Source of the DNA: Chanos chanos
Lineage: Eukaryota; Chordata; Actinopteri; Gonorynchiformes; Chanidae
DNA length: 64,000 bases
Assembly (NCBI RefSeq): GCF_902362185.1
Contig: NC_044497.1
Location: 49,431,776 to 49,495,775 of the forward strand
Direction: 5' to 3'
Below the pieces are notes generated by a model. The model had not been told where the DNA came from. It did no database searches and saw nothing but the letters and a program-made list of their open reading frames with translations. How positions within the stretch are numbered: the stretch's first letter is position 1; each line of letters starts with the position of its first letter. Both the position numbers and the translations under genes were made by a program. Below, piece by piece: positions 13,681 to 25,573 of this stretch.

Positions 13681-16600
13681 ATGACACACGAGAAAGGTTG
13701 CTGTGATTCCATTTGTCAATGTTTTTTCGAGTATTTCACGCCGAAAGTATTGGTGATTCGGAGTAAGAAAGTGGGAACAATCAATCGCCTTACACAGGCC
13801 TTAGTAATTGCATATGTGATTGGGTAAGTCTGTCCTCTTGAATGATAGAACCGCATTGTATGTGCTATTATTTCATGCGAACACAAGCCACAGTTAATGG
13901 TTTTAGTGGTTTTTAGTGTTTAGTGGTTAATGGTCTGCGTTACTACGACTAGAAGAAGACCCGTAGGCTTGCCTGCATTCACTAAATTGATGCTTTTGCT
14001 TTCAAAATCTAAAATTCTCATCGGCCTCTAATCTAGAAGCAATCTCACCTGTCAGATTTTGTAAACGTAGCTAGCTTGGCAGAGCACTTTGCCTCGAGAT
14101 GTTGCTTTATAGTCGAAGTGGAATCCTTCGATGCAGCTCGAGTTTTTGTGCCTGGAAGACACAATTTGCACTCTATCGTCAAACTCCTCCCATTCCCTGA
14201 TTTATATTCGAAATGTTTATTGTATATCCTCAATCCGAAAGCGCATTCTAACCCCCTTGTTGCCCATACTCTGTGACCTTTACAACACTTAGATATGTGT
14301 GCGTCTTGAAGAAGGGTTATCAGGACACCGACACGGTTCTCAGTTCTGTCACTGCCAAGGTGAAGGGGATTGCTTTGACCAACACCTCTGACCTGGGACT
14401 GCGGATCTGGGATGCAGCTGATTACGTTATTCCTCCACAGGTATCACCACGATGTCAGGAGGAGGAGGAGGTACAGGCTACACTAATGTAACCCCACCAG
14501 CCATGTCACCGGTGCCGTGTATCCACGATCTCACTGTGGGAGGCTTGGTGTCTTAAACGATATGAGCAATCCTGACACTTGCACGTTCATATTATTTAGA
14601 CCTGGTGGGTGTAACAGCTAGCTGTCAGGGAACCTAATTTTCAGAGTAAGTTTTAGCATTAATGTTTGTTTTTCCCTTCCTCTTCCTTTTTTCATTTTCA
14701 ACTCAAAATACTTTTAAATCACACTTTTTCACTCATTTAAGTGTAAGGGCAATATTCACTCCCATGTTTGGTCTACCTTTTGCAAAGTTGCTGGATAAAA
14801 GGATTTCAGCGAGAGCAACAACAACAACAACAACAACAAAAAACCTATTTTAACAGAAAGCATGCACTGTTCAGGACCAAGTTGGACTCAAAACCCCACA
14901 GAAGAAAAAAATGAATAAATAAAAGACCACAACAGATGTTTTCCCTCTGCACCCTGTCCTTCACTCCCCAAAAAGTGACGCCAAAAAGAGCTGGCTTTCC
15001 ATCTATTTATCTGTGTCTCTGAATAAATACTCTTTAGTATATCACAATAAATGGGTTAATGGAGGAATTACAGATAGTCTTGTTGAATTTAGACTGACTG
15101 TAACTGCTTTCAATGCTGTCACAGGGGGAGAATTCATTTTTCGTGCTGACTAACCTGATCGTCACTCTAAACCAAACACAGACAACCTGTGCAGAGGTAA
15201 GAAATCTCAGCGGCGGAGTACTCCTCAGTGACGCTCACAATGCGCGCAAACACAAAGGCATCTGTTTCCCTTTAATCAAATACATAGTCACTGTAGGAAC
15301 TGGGGAAAAAAAGAGGTTTAGTTCTTTAGCATAGAATATTATATAAATGGTTCGAAATGAGATGTTTTTTTTCAAGTTCTCTGAAGGAGAAAGATAAGAC
15401 TGACCTCAGACTGGCTTGCTTGTTTTGGCACAAAGCCTCAAAAATTCTTTAAGCCTTTTTAAATACTTTGTCCAGTTAGCTCTGTGATGTTTCTCAGTCC
15501 ATGTAGTGCAACTTATTCATGGTGGATATTTGGTGATGGTAATGATCTTATATACTATCACTGGATGAGTTACATTAAATACTTTCCTTTTTTTATTTGC
15601 ACCTAGAAACCAAGTCAAGCCTCCATATGTTCTTCAGATAAAGACTGTAAGAAGGGCTTCAGGTATACACAGGGAAACGGTGAGTTCTGGAAGATGATTT
15701 ATGCTGATTGTGATTCGGATTTTCAACGTGTGCTTTTGTTTGTATTGTAATGAAAACCAAGAATGAGGTGTAGAACCTTAACCTCAATCAAACACTGTAC
15801 CATAGCTAGTTAATAATTAGCGTCTACTAACAACAGCACCAAACTAATAGCTTTTTTTTTTTTAAGAAAATCTGTTACCTGAAAGCTTTAAGTGCTTTTA
15901 TTGAATCAATAAATAATAATCAAGTCTGTTTTGGGGATTATGTTATGATTCAGCTCAACCCCTCACATATTATGGTGTTAGCACTGCCTCTTTTAAAAAT
16001 ATACTTCTTTAAAATGATTTTTCATTTGACCTCGTAGGCGTGCAGACAGGTAGATGTGTGAATTTCTCAGAGTCTGTTAAGACATGTGAGGTTCTGGCCT
16101 GGTGTCCTCTGGAGAATGCGACTGAACCCCCTAAGTAAGTACTTCAGAGGGGCCCCTGGCACACCATTTACATAGAATTGCATAGAGATTGGATTGTGAA
16201 AGAAGAGTCTATCACTGATTCCTGTGTGCACACTCTCTCAAACAGGCCCCACAGTGCAGTTTTCAAACAGCATGGGTCTAATACTGAAATCACTCTAACT
16301 GCTCATTAACATGTTTTTCGTTACCTCAGTCCTCCAATGCTGGCAGATGCGGAAAACTTTACAGTGTTGATAAAGAACAGTGTAAGATACCCCAAATTTA
16401 ACTTTAACAAGTAAGTCTCTGCTCATTTACTTAATGCTAAAGAGTGTGTGATTTTTTTTTTTTTTTTTTTTTTTATGTATTTACCGGCACGGCAACCAGA
16501 AAGGAGTCTGAACTGACATTCTTTTTGTCAATGTGTTCTGTAGGAGAAATATTCTGCCACACATAAACAGCAGCTACTTGAGTCAATGTGTGTTCAACCG

Positions 16601-17950
16601 CAAGACAGACCCCGACTGTCCAATCTTTAGACTCAAGGACATTGTTGAAGAGGCTCAAGAAGACTTTCAGACCATGGCTGTGCATGTGAGAGACTTGTTT
16701 TCATGTTTTTCTCACAAAATATCACACTTGCTCAATTTTGAAAATTAGTCAGAGTTGCAGAGTAGTATCCCTTGCCTTGGAATAAACACAAAGTGCTCCT
16801 CTTCTGGACACACTACATTCTTTCTCTTTTATTTTTAATCACATCTCCGGCCCTCGGCTCTTTGAACAATTCATTCTTTTATCAAGGGAGGAGTTATGGG
16901 AGTCCATATTCGGTGGGACTGTGACCTTGACATGCCAAAAAGTTGGTGTGTGCCCAAGTACGCTTTTCGCCGACTAGACAATAAGGATCCAGACCACAAT
17001 GTTGCCCCAGGATATAACTTCAGGTATGGTGGGGTTATAATTAAATATGACAAATTCTAAGTAAATACATTGTATTATAACTGAGGTTAGTGTATAAAAT
17101 GTTACAGATTTGCCAAATACTACAAAAATGGGGACGGTGAGGAAACAAGAACTTTGATTAAAGGATACGGCATTCGATTTGATGTGATGGTGTTTGGTCA
17201 GGTAGGTTCCTAAGTCACATTACCAGTTCAGAAACAAAGTCTCACGTTGTCTTCATTTGACCAGAAGCAGCTCAGTATAGCAAGCCACTATAAGGCTTGA
17301 TAAAAGTTCAGAATGGATGTTGAGGGATCGTTTGATAAATCTTCCTTGTAACTCTCTTTCTCCTCTTGTGCAGGCAGGAAAATTCAACATTGTTCCAACA
17401 CTTCTAAACGTAGGTGCTGGGTTGGCACTTCTTGGACTGGTAAAGGCCCCTTGACGCTTTCCTAATACATTCATGGGTGGTTTTCTGGACACAGAATAAA
17501 TATAGCCATTGACTAAATTTAGCTCTTACTGTGTATTCTATGTAAAAAAAAAAATAAAAAAAAATTATGGTTCTGGACTAGGTGGAATCTGCGTCCAGAA
17601 AACCAGCCATCAAACATGTATTTACATCCTGCATATTTATCTAAATCATAAAGTATGATGTTAATACTTGTCCATGCTTTTAAGGTCAGTGTTGTCTGTG
17701 ATTGGATTGTCCTGACATGTATGACAAAAAGAAACCTCTACAAGGAACAGAAATATTCATACGTTGATGACTTTGGATTGGTGAGAATTGTTTGGCATTA
17801 CTTTCTTATGTATTATGCTTGCATTAGTCCCAGTCCAGCCACCACTGTGACTGAGATCTAGTTAATGCATGGACAAAATGTTTTTTCCTCATTAGCAATA
17901 ACTATAAACCAAATTCCTGTTTGTGTTTGTGTTTCTGTGTGTGTGTGTCT

Positions 17951-17996
<46 letters not shown>

Positions 17997-18034
17997 CTGT
18001 TTGTTTGCAGCTCTCTGATGATGGAATCCCGTAA
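13681..18034 (+). CDS. P2X purinergic receptor (P2X5/P2X8-like)
   Basis: Twelve exons (13681-13823, 14293-14440, 15125-15196, 15607-15679, 16038-16134, 16330-16410, 16544-16685, 16887-17023, 17108-17201, 17374-17439, 17685-17780, 18011-18034) encode 390 residues, a normal P2X length with the family's exon layout. P2X receptors are trimeric ATP-gated cation channels of the plasma membrane. Visible features are the cytosolic TPK motif ([11 protein letters not shown]), TM1 ending VIAYVIG, ATP-contacting lysines in [11 protein letters not shown], ten ectodomain cysteines, [24 protein letters not shown]2 ([20 protein letters not shown]) and the YxxxK trafficking motif (YKEQK). The tail is very short, ending LLSDDGIP. 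Ectodomain segments [22 protein letters not shown] and LDNK are closest to P2X5, though P2X4 and the fish-specific P2X8 remain possible, so I give no symbol. The final exon codes for only seven residues and follows a (TG)n run. Confidence 0.9.
14045..14233 (-). pseudogene. hAT transposase fragment (BED zinc finger)
   Basis: In P2X intron 1 the reverse strand encodes 62 residues starting [18 protein letters not shown], then the Cys pair ECKLC and [15 protein letters not shown]. This is the layout of a BED-type zinc finger at the N-terminus of hAT transposases and of the ZBED-like proteins common in fish genomes. The usual second His is replaced by Cys in this copy (EAKC where EAKH is typical). 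No catalytic domain follows within the intron, so it is a 5' fragment of a dead element and not a functional gene. Confidence 0.6.
17921..18000. repeat. (TG)n microsatellite before last P2X exon
   Basis: A GT-rich run, pure TG in its second half, ends ten bases before the acceptor of the final P2X exon, interrupted by a few C and TT steps. Reading through it gives a spurious long frame of alternating Cys and Val. Confidence 0.95.
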
Positions 18035-18153
18035 ACAACATGGCAGAACAGACCAGTATCAGATAAAAGGACTATACCCTCAAAGTTGCACTATAAACAA
18101 AAGCACTTTCGCTTTGCACAATGTCTGTCATATTCTTATTGTTTGCCTAGCTT

Positions 18154-18298
18154 TATACTCAGTATATGAAGTCACAGTGAAATCTTCAAGCCAGTTAAAT
18201 GTATGCTCAGTATATGCAATCACAGTGAAATCAAGCCAGTTAAATTTATGCTCAGTATGCAGTCACAGTGAAATCTTTCAGCCAGTTATATTAATGCT
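18154..18298 (+). repeat. Three imperfect tandem units in the P2X 3' UTR
   Basis: Three copies of a unit of about 45-48 bases stand in a row. Each contains CTCAGTAT, then TCACAGTGAAATC, then AGCCAGTTA. Differences between copies are small insertions and substitutions, so the triplication is not brand new. Confidence 0.85.
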
Positions 18299-18442
18299 CG
18301 ATCATTCATCATCTTATTTTTTCCATTTTGCTCACTATTGTTGATTAGAACATGGAGTCACATGTCTGGCAGCTCTATCCGGAATAAATGTTAGCACTTT
18401 CCAAGGCAAGTTGTTCTAACTGTATGAAACTGAACTTCAGAC

Positions 18443-18448
18443 AATAAA
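18443..18448 (+). terminator. Poly(A) signal of the P2X gene
   Basis: AATAAA about 410 bases after the stop codon. Confidence 0.75.
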
Positions 18449-18808
18449 ACACGTTTTTACATTTTATTACCACTTACCACTAAGAAAGTTGTTTAAATAA
18501 TATGTAGTTGATCGTCTTTGTCACCGAAAAACAATCTCACACACACGTTCACTGTGTTGTATTTTTACGTACAGAAACTGAACGACATAAAATTAAAATT
18601 CACTTCAATGTTTGAGTGTATTACTTTATGATCGGGTGGAGTCCGATAATGTCGTGGGTGTACAGCCGCTTTGAAATAGTCGAGCAATGCACATTCCCCA
18701 ACAGTGGGCGGCAGTAAAGGTAATTGAATGTCTTAGCGAGAGAACGGAGCTGCTTTACAGCGTTCTCAACTGCGAGAAATGCAGTGAGTTCTTTCCACGC
18801 TACACTCC

Positions 18809-21800
18809 ATGATGGCGGCCGCCTTGCGAGGAAGCCTTGTAACATTGGCCAAGGTGAGTCGGGATGTGGTGTATTGGTCTAAAGTTTGTTCGTCGATCAC
18901 TTTGCGTTGAGAGTTGCGGAGTCGACCCGAACTGTCAAGATAAGAACAGCTGTTAAAGATAATAGACGTACCATTTACCGTTTGTTGTAACAGACGTAAA
19001 ATGTTGACATCAAAGATGCTTAAGATAGTTCCGTTTATTGAACTGCTGATTTAATAATAACAATTTGCCTATGTTAATCTGTGAAAACAATATGTGTTTT
19101 GTTGGACCTTCTCGCAGTCAAAGTAAGAATAGCGCAAATAATAACGTATTCTCACAATAGTGATTCGCGGGGTGTCTGATAATGTCAACTGCTGTCCGTT
19201 AGCCAGTTTACATGCGACATCCTCTATACCTTTAAGATAAAAGCTTTTTGACCGGTTACCACCCAGAATGTATAACGGAAATTCTTCTACAATGGACTTA
19301 ATTCAGATTTTGTTGAGCGTGTCATGATGGATATCTCATAGGAGACCTTTAATTCTGCTAAGAGCTTCAAGTTAACTATCTGAAACATTTTATTTGGATT
19401 CTTCAGGGCCTCAGTTGCCCATGGTTACAGCCACTGTGTGCCCGATCGCTCAGTCTGACTGCCAGTCAGAATAGTCCGGACACACCTCCAGCTCGTGCTG
19501 ACAGCACCTTCAAGGTCACCATGGTACCTGGAGATGGAGTTGGACCTGAACTCATGACTGCTGTTAAGGAGGTTTTCAAGGTATTAATACACTCATTCAT
19601 TAGGGACTCACTTGGTCAGGCAACTCCTTCAGTGTCAGCTAGAATGGATGTTTCAATTAGAATTTAATCTTTTTAACTCCTGCCCCACCCCCATACCAAT
19701 CCCCTCATTTTCAGCACCATTCTCTCACTTAAATCACAGGTATCTACTTCTTATGTTCCCTCACTACGTGTCCATTCCCAATGCTCTTTAACCAAGTTCA
19801 CTCATATCTCTGACCCTAATGTCCTTGGCCTTCTCATCCCAGGCAGGTGATGTCCCTGTGGAGTTTGAGGAGTTCCACCTGAGTGAGGTGCAGAACATGG
19901 CCAGTGAAGAGAAGCTGGACCAGGTCCTCTCCTCTATGAAAGCCAACAGGGTCGCCATCAAGGGTAATATAACTAACACTTTCAGCAATAATGTTCAATA
20001 TTGATAGATCACATTATAATATAACATTTGTGCCAATGTGTAGTTGATTAAACTTTGATCTGTTATAAAGACGACCGCATTTGATATGATTTTATGTGTA
20101 GATGTTGACCATGTGTTGCTTTCTCATTCTTTCTTTGTATAGGAAAGATTCACACTCCCATGGAGTACAAGGGAGAGCTGGCATCATATGAGATGAGACT
20201 CAGGTAATGTGTAGTTGATAATTTGTTGTCGTGCAAAGTCAGACCTGTCACATGCTTATTTTGTGCAGAATCACAAATAAAGAGAATTCACATGTCAGGT
20301 CATGCTTACATAATGCTATGATATTGTTGATGATGATGACAAAGTATAGCTTTTTTTTTTTTTTTTTTTCCTTTGTGGTCACTCTATAGGAGGAAGTTGG
20401 ACCTGTTTGCTAATGTGGTGCATGTGAACAGCCTTCCTGGTTACAGCACCCGGCACAATAACCTAGATCTGGTCATCATCCGTGAACAAACAGAGGGAGA
20501 ATATAGTTCTCTGGAGCACGAGGTACTTCTAATCATTAAATCAAAGACTTTATTAAAAGTATGGCTATGATAATCCATAGATCATCCCCCAGGCTTATTA
20601 TTAGACTTTGTAACCTTTCCCCCCCCCCCCACACATAATGTAAGTGAACCAAAGCAGCTGATGATGTAACTCCTACAGCACTGTGGATAGTTAAAAAACA
20701 AACAAACTTTGTTTATACTTTTGAACTTTATGATTAAATAAGACTTCTGCTGTTACAGAGCGTCAAAGGAGTGATAGAGTGTCTGAAAATCATCACACGA
20801 GAGAAATCCCGTCGCATTGCCAAGTTCGCATTCGACTATGCAACCAAGAAGGGCCGCAACAAGGTCACAGCCGTGCACAAAGCCAACATCATGTAAGTAG
20901 CGGAAGAAAGGGAACGCTTTGCATTTATCCATCCCTCATTCGCCGACGCTGTTATGGATATAAACCTCCGTTTGTCTCATTAGGAAACTTGGAGATGGAC
21001 TCTTCCTGCAGAGTTGTGCTGAAGTTGCGGAGCTTTACCCCAAGATTAAATATGAAAATATTATCATTGACAACTGTTGCATGCAGGTACCTCTAGTTGT
21101 ACTAACCTTACTGCGTGTGGTTTTTGACTTTGGTGTTTGAGCTGGTGCTGACATGTGGTGGTCTTCATTCTCAGCTTGTGCAGAACCCTTATCAGTTTGA
21201 TGTTTTGGTGATGCCTAATCTCTATGGCAACATCATCGATAACCTGGCAGCAGGCCTGGTGGGCGGAGCTGGTGTGGTACCAGGCGAGAGCTACAGTGCA
21301 GAGTACGCTGTGTTTGAGACGGTCAGTAATGAGATAAGCGTGCAAATGTCTTTGTATGCTTATTTTATAATAGTTTAAATAGATTACTTTCTACATTGTG
21401 TACTCTTTGAATCTTCTCTAACCCAAGATGAGTAGATTTTAATTGGTTTTGCTGTAAGGTTTTGTTGATACTGGAAATGTAATGTATTTGTTCCTGTCTC
21501 ACTTCAGGGAGCCAGACACCCATTTGCCCAGGCAGTGGGGAGGAATATTGCTAACCCTACTGCCATGCTGCTCAGTGCAGCCAACATGCTCCGGCACCTC
21601 AAGTGAGTCCACTCTGCCTCCGCACATTGCCACATATTAAGCAAATCTTTCATAGCTAGATTTTCACCCAGTATCAGGAACATGACTGCTTTGCATATTT
21701 CCTCAGTGTTTTAAAATAGGAGTTCATTTTTGCTGATTATGCTTTTGCTAAGTTAGATTTTTTGGTTTTCACAAAGTTTTAAAATCATCGGGTTTGATGG

Positions 21801-22048
21801 AAAGGTGTCAGTTTGTAATTATTTCTTGCTTTACTAAATATCTTCTCTCCAAATGGTCACATTTGAAAGGACTGTCTCTTCCACTTGTTCTTGGATTTAG
21901 GTGCATTTCTGTTTACTTGCCTTTTTTTTTGGTTGTGTCAGAATGATCTGAATTGAAATTACATGTCTTTCAGTCTGGAATATCACTCAAACATGGTGTC
22001 GGAGGCAGTCAAGAAGGTCATCAAACAGGGCAAGGTAAGACTGTGTAT

Positions 22049-22082
<34 letters not shown>

Positions 22083-24527
22083 CGCACAAATGAAGAAATT
22101 GAGTGTCTATATGTGATTTGCGTGTTTGTTTTATGCAAACGAATGTCACTATCTCTTTATTCTTAAATGGTTTATGGTCTGTGTTAACCAAAACAGTTAG
22201 GGGGGTTACAGTTGCTCATTAACCATGGAAACAGCTTGTTCACATAGCATTTCTAAAACCTCTGCACTCTGCTTCACCTCTTTGTCTTTTCAATTAGCGG
22301 TAACACCTCACAGTCTCCGATGCATGTTTAAACCAGCTTTACAGTGCATTTCACAGCGAGCACCTTTTGTTTATCAACAACCATCTTCTGACTTAACGTC
22401 TCACTTCACTCACTGTTTGAAAATGGGGCGCTAACAATCCCGAGGTTGCTACGAATGCCCGTCTGATATCCATTCGCGCCGTTGTCATGGCAGCCCTTAG
22501 CGTGCTGTCATCAGCTAGCTTATTACGTCTCACTCAGCTGTCCTTACCTGTCATCTGCTCGCTTGTCATTTGTCATCAGCTCAGCACACACACAAGACAA
22601 TCATCAGACACCTGTCTCCTCTTTATTGTACTGTTTGGAAGGTTGGCTGTTGAATGCCAGTGAGAAATGTGTGGCGTTTTGTCTGTTTAAGAGTAATTAC
22701 ATTTGAAAGCGTAACCTTGGTTAGCTGAACGTCTGAATTGGTCTTCAACACTTTTCCCTTCCTCTCTGCTGCCCCTCGTCCCCTCACACCCACACCCTGT
22801 ATGTTTGTGGATGCGTGAATGTGTGTTTGTGTGTCCCAGGTGCGAACGAGAGACCTAGGTGGTTACAGCACTACTGGTGATTTTGTCCGTGCTGTTGTGG
22901 CCAACCTGCGCCATCGACCCACTCACTGAGGATCTGTTTGCCCGCCCCTCTGTTTATCCCGGACCGCCCCCCTGACCCTGCCAAATATTCTGGATTTTTC
23001 TCAATTTCCCCAGCATGCCTCTTAAAGGCATCTATTTCTTAAGATGTGGTTTCTCACGGGATCTCCAACTGCAGCATATAACCCTCTCCCTTTTTTGTCA
23101 TCTCCTCCTTTCTCTACTGACTTCATCTCATCTTTTTGGTCATTGTTTGCTTTGTAATCGTCTAATTCGGTATTGTTTTGGGGTCTTAATCTTTTCATTT
23201 CTCGTCAGTTGGCACCTGTCGTATTGTTTCTACGCGTGTCCATTTTTGTCCACTATTTATTTTGTCATCTTTCTCTTTGACATTCTCTCCATTTCTGACA
23301 TGTATCTGTGTAAGCTTTTACCCCTCAATCCTAAACTCTACATTTTAACCCTGCTTTGTACATGTATGCACTGTTGACACTGCCTGGCACTCTATTCTGT
23401 ATTATCCCAAATGTCTCTTATTCTTCTGCTACCTCTGCTTTACGAGGCAAGTCTTTCTGAGACTCTGACCTTTTGTCATTGTCATTCCTGGTCCCAAAAA
23501 ACAATTTCAAAATGCTCTTCACCAGCCTGTTATAAATTTCTCAGGTTTATGGGAGCCATTACACAGGGACAGTTGACTCAGTCAGCACATGTAAAACAGT
23601 GCTGCTCAGTATTGGACTAAACTACATACTGATTCACCTACATGAGTACTACGATACTCTGTTTCTGAAAATGAATGACTGAAATGGTTGATGCTAAAAC
23701 CTTTACTATCAAGCAACAGTGATGACGATGATATGATATTCTTTTGTTGGAAACAAGGACCGATGTTCATCTGTATATGAAATTCATCAAAAATCAATGG
23801 TGTCATAAAGTGTTTCTGGAAAATAATGTTCTTCTCTGGAATGGGAATTCTGCACATGTGAGCTATTCTCATTTTATACGTGAAACCTGGGATTTTCAAA
23901 TTCTTAGACGTTGCTGATAGAAAAACTGCCAGCAAAAGACAGTTCTTCATAGCCAGCAGTCAGTAGTTATTTTTCCAAAAGCTAATTCCTCAATACAAAG
24001 AGCATCACAAACTGGTAGTGTTTGCTCATTATTGTCCTCCAGTTTACAGTGGTGTACTGTTAGGTTTGAGCTTCATACATCAGTCCCAAAAGGACTCTCA
24101 GTTGTCTTTCATGAGGGTTAGTATTCTCTTAAATGGCTTGTGCTACATGGATTGTATGTCTATATCAAACTGTTAAAGAGAATAATAAAAGTTGAAAAGA
24201 GAGCGACACTGGATTGTGTTTTCTCTGTGCATAAGTAATGTTGAATAATTACTGCAGTCTAACTGTGTGAAGGTCTAACTTTGTGATGTGTGTGAATGCC
24301 TGTAAAAATATTTCAGTGTTTTAATATTCTTTTACGTTTGCTTATATGAATTTAATGACTGTGGGCTTGGAGATTGGCATTTGGAGTACAACTGTATGTT
24401 TATGAGGAGGAGTAGACATTTTAGTCTCTTCCCAAGGTTCTTTGTGCTAACATGGCATCGTTTCCACACGTTGGAGTATTTGCGAAAATGTCCGTATGTC
24501 TTATCCAAGCATGTGTGCGAAAGGAGC

Positions 24528-24568
<41 letters not shown>

Positions 24569-24676
24569 TGTAATCTATTGTTCCTTTGTATGGGGCAGGT
24601 CCGAACTGCAGACCTTGGGGGCTATGCCTCGAGCGATGAGTTCACCCGTGCGGTCATCTCCAACCTGGCCATCTGA
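18809..24676 (+). CDS. idh3b: Isocitrate dehydrogenase (NAD+) 3 beta subunit
   Basis: Ten shared exons (18809-18853, 19407-19580, 19843-19963, 20143-20203, 20390-20522, 20759-20892, 20984-21086, 21175-21321, 21508-21602, 21974-22034) are followed by one of two last exons, 22840-22929 or 24599-24676, giving 387 or 383 residues. IDH3 is the mitochondrial NAD-dependent enzyme of the citric acid cycle; beta is a structural and regulatory subunit paired with alpha. The N-terminus, [16 protein letters not shown]..., is a basic mitochondrial transit peptide. Family motifs are [60 protein letters not shown] and the run [35 protein letters not shown] identifies beta rather than alpha. A second in-frame ATG directly follows the first; both sit in an ATGGCGGC sequence resembling a YY1 site, common at such promoters. 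Confidence 0.95.
22840..22929 (+). CDS. idh3b: idh3b alternative last exon A
   Basis: This exon encodes [19 protein letters not shown] and ends ANLRHRPTH. It matches the C-terminus of the main human IDH3B form, which I recall as VRTRDMGGYSTTTDFIKSV. It continues into a 1.25-kb 3' UTR with its own poly(A) signal, so use of this exon ends the transcript before exon B. Confidence 0.88.
   Translation: MRTRDLGGYSTTGDFVRAVVANLRHRPTH
24184..24189 (+). terminator. idh3b: Poly(A) signal for idh3b exon A transcripts
   Basis: AATAAA inside AATAATAAAAG, 1.25 kb after the exon A stop and 410 bases before exon B. Confidence 0.65.
24531..24567. repeat. (TG)n microsatellite before idh3b exon B
   Basis: A pure TG run 30-60 bases upstream of the exon B acceptor, in the place of the polypyrimidine tract and branch region. 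Confidence 0.95.
24599..24676 (+). CDS. idh3b: idh3b alternative last exon B
   Basis: This exon encodes [19 protein letters not shown] and ends ISNLAI. It is homologous to exon A, begins in the same phase after a CAG acceptor, and resembles the second human IDH3B C-terminus (VRTSDMGGYATCHDFTEAV, from memory). It can only be spliced to exon 10 by skipping exon A. Confidence 0.88.
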   Translation, partial: VRTADLGGYASSDEFTRAVISNLAI

Positions 24677-24802
24677 GCTGTTTCTCGCAGCTCTGTCTTC
24701 GCACTCTCTGCTGGACCTCTCTGGCACCACAATATTAATAATCAAATACCACACACCTTCAGCTCACAACTAAAACATACTCTGACTGTGCAGTCTCTGA
24801 AG

Positions 24803-24808
24803 AATAAA
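24803..24808 (+). terminator. idh3b: Poly(A) signal for idh3b exon B transcripts
   Basis: AATAAA about 125 bases after the exon B stop. Confidence 0.7.
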
Positions 24809-25573
24809 CAGGTGTATTTTGTTTATTCTGAATCTAGCTTAAAACTTGTTGATTGTCCTTTTTAAACGGTAAGCACATACTATACTACTGATGTTTGTCA
24901 AATAGCACACAAATCTTTCATCGGTCTATGGTCAGACACTGGCAACAAAACCTGACTATAAGCATTCACATTCCATTTTACTCGCAGATCCGTCGGTTTG
25001 TATCGTGTTTTAATGATAGTACTTCAATGTGTGTATGCAAAGGTATTTATTATTATTATTATTATTTATTTACTAGATGTAAGTGCTGTTTGTTCAGATA
25101 TAAACATCAATAAAGGTGAATGCTGCATCTGATATTGCATTTTTCTTGTTGTAAAAGACTTGGACATGATGCACTGGCATATCTGTGCTATCAGCAACAA
25201 GTGTATATTGTCTAACAACTGGAACAGCAGAATATCAGTATGTCTAGCCAAGCCATAAGAAGAGTGTGGAAGTACTTGCAGAGTGTCCTGTAGATAAACT
25301 GATATAGGATTTAAAAAGGATAGTAGGATGAATGTTTCACACAACCTTAATTCTCTCTAGTGGTGAGAGAGGGAGAAAGTGTAAGAAAACACATGAACAG
25401 GTAAGATTTTTGGGGGGAGAAAGTGGGGGAAAAAACACAAGTATAGGTGAGGTATTAGCTAAGTCTTAGACATGATTATATCAATTCAATACATCATATG
25501 CATAAGTGTGTGAGTGTATATATACATATACATGTATATATATGCATGTTTTTGTGTGTGTATTTTGACGGAA
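24809..25573. other. Intergenic, no gene recognised
   Basis: AT-rich sequence with a short TTA run near 25048 and an alternating TATA/CATA stretch near 25517-25545. I see no coding exon. Confidence 0.5.

Noticed and set aside
17865-18344. 159-residue frame rich in alternating Cys and Val
   Set aside because: It is produced by reading through the (TG)n repeat; only the seven codons at 18011-18034 in another frame are P2X coding.
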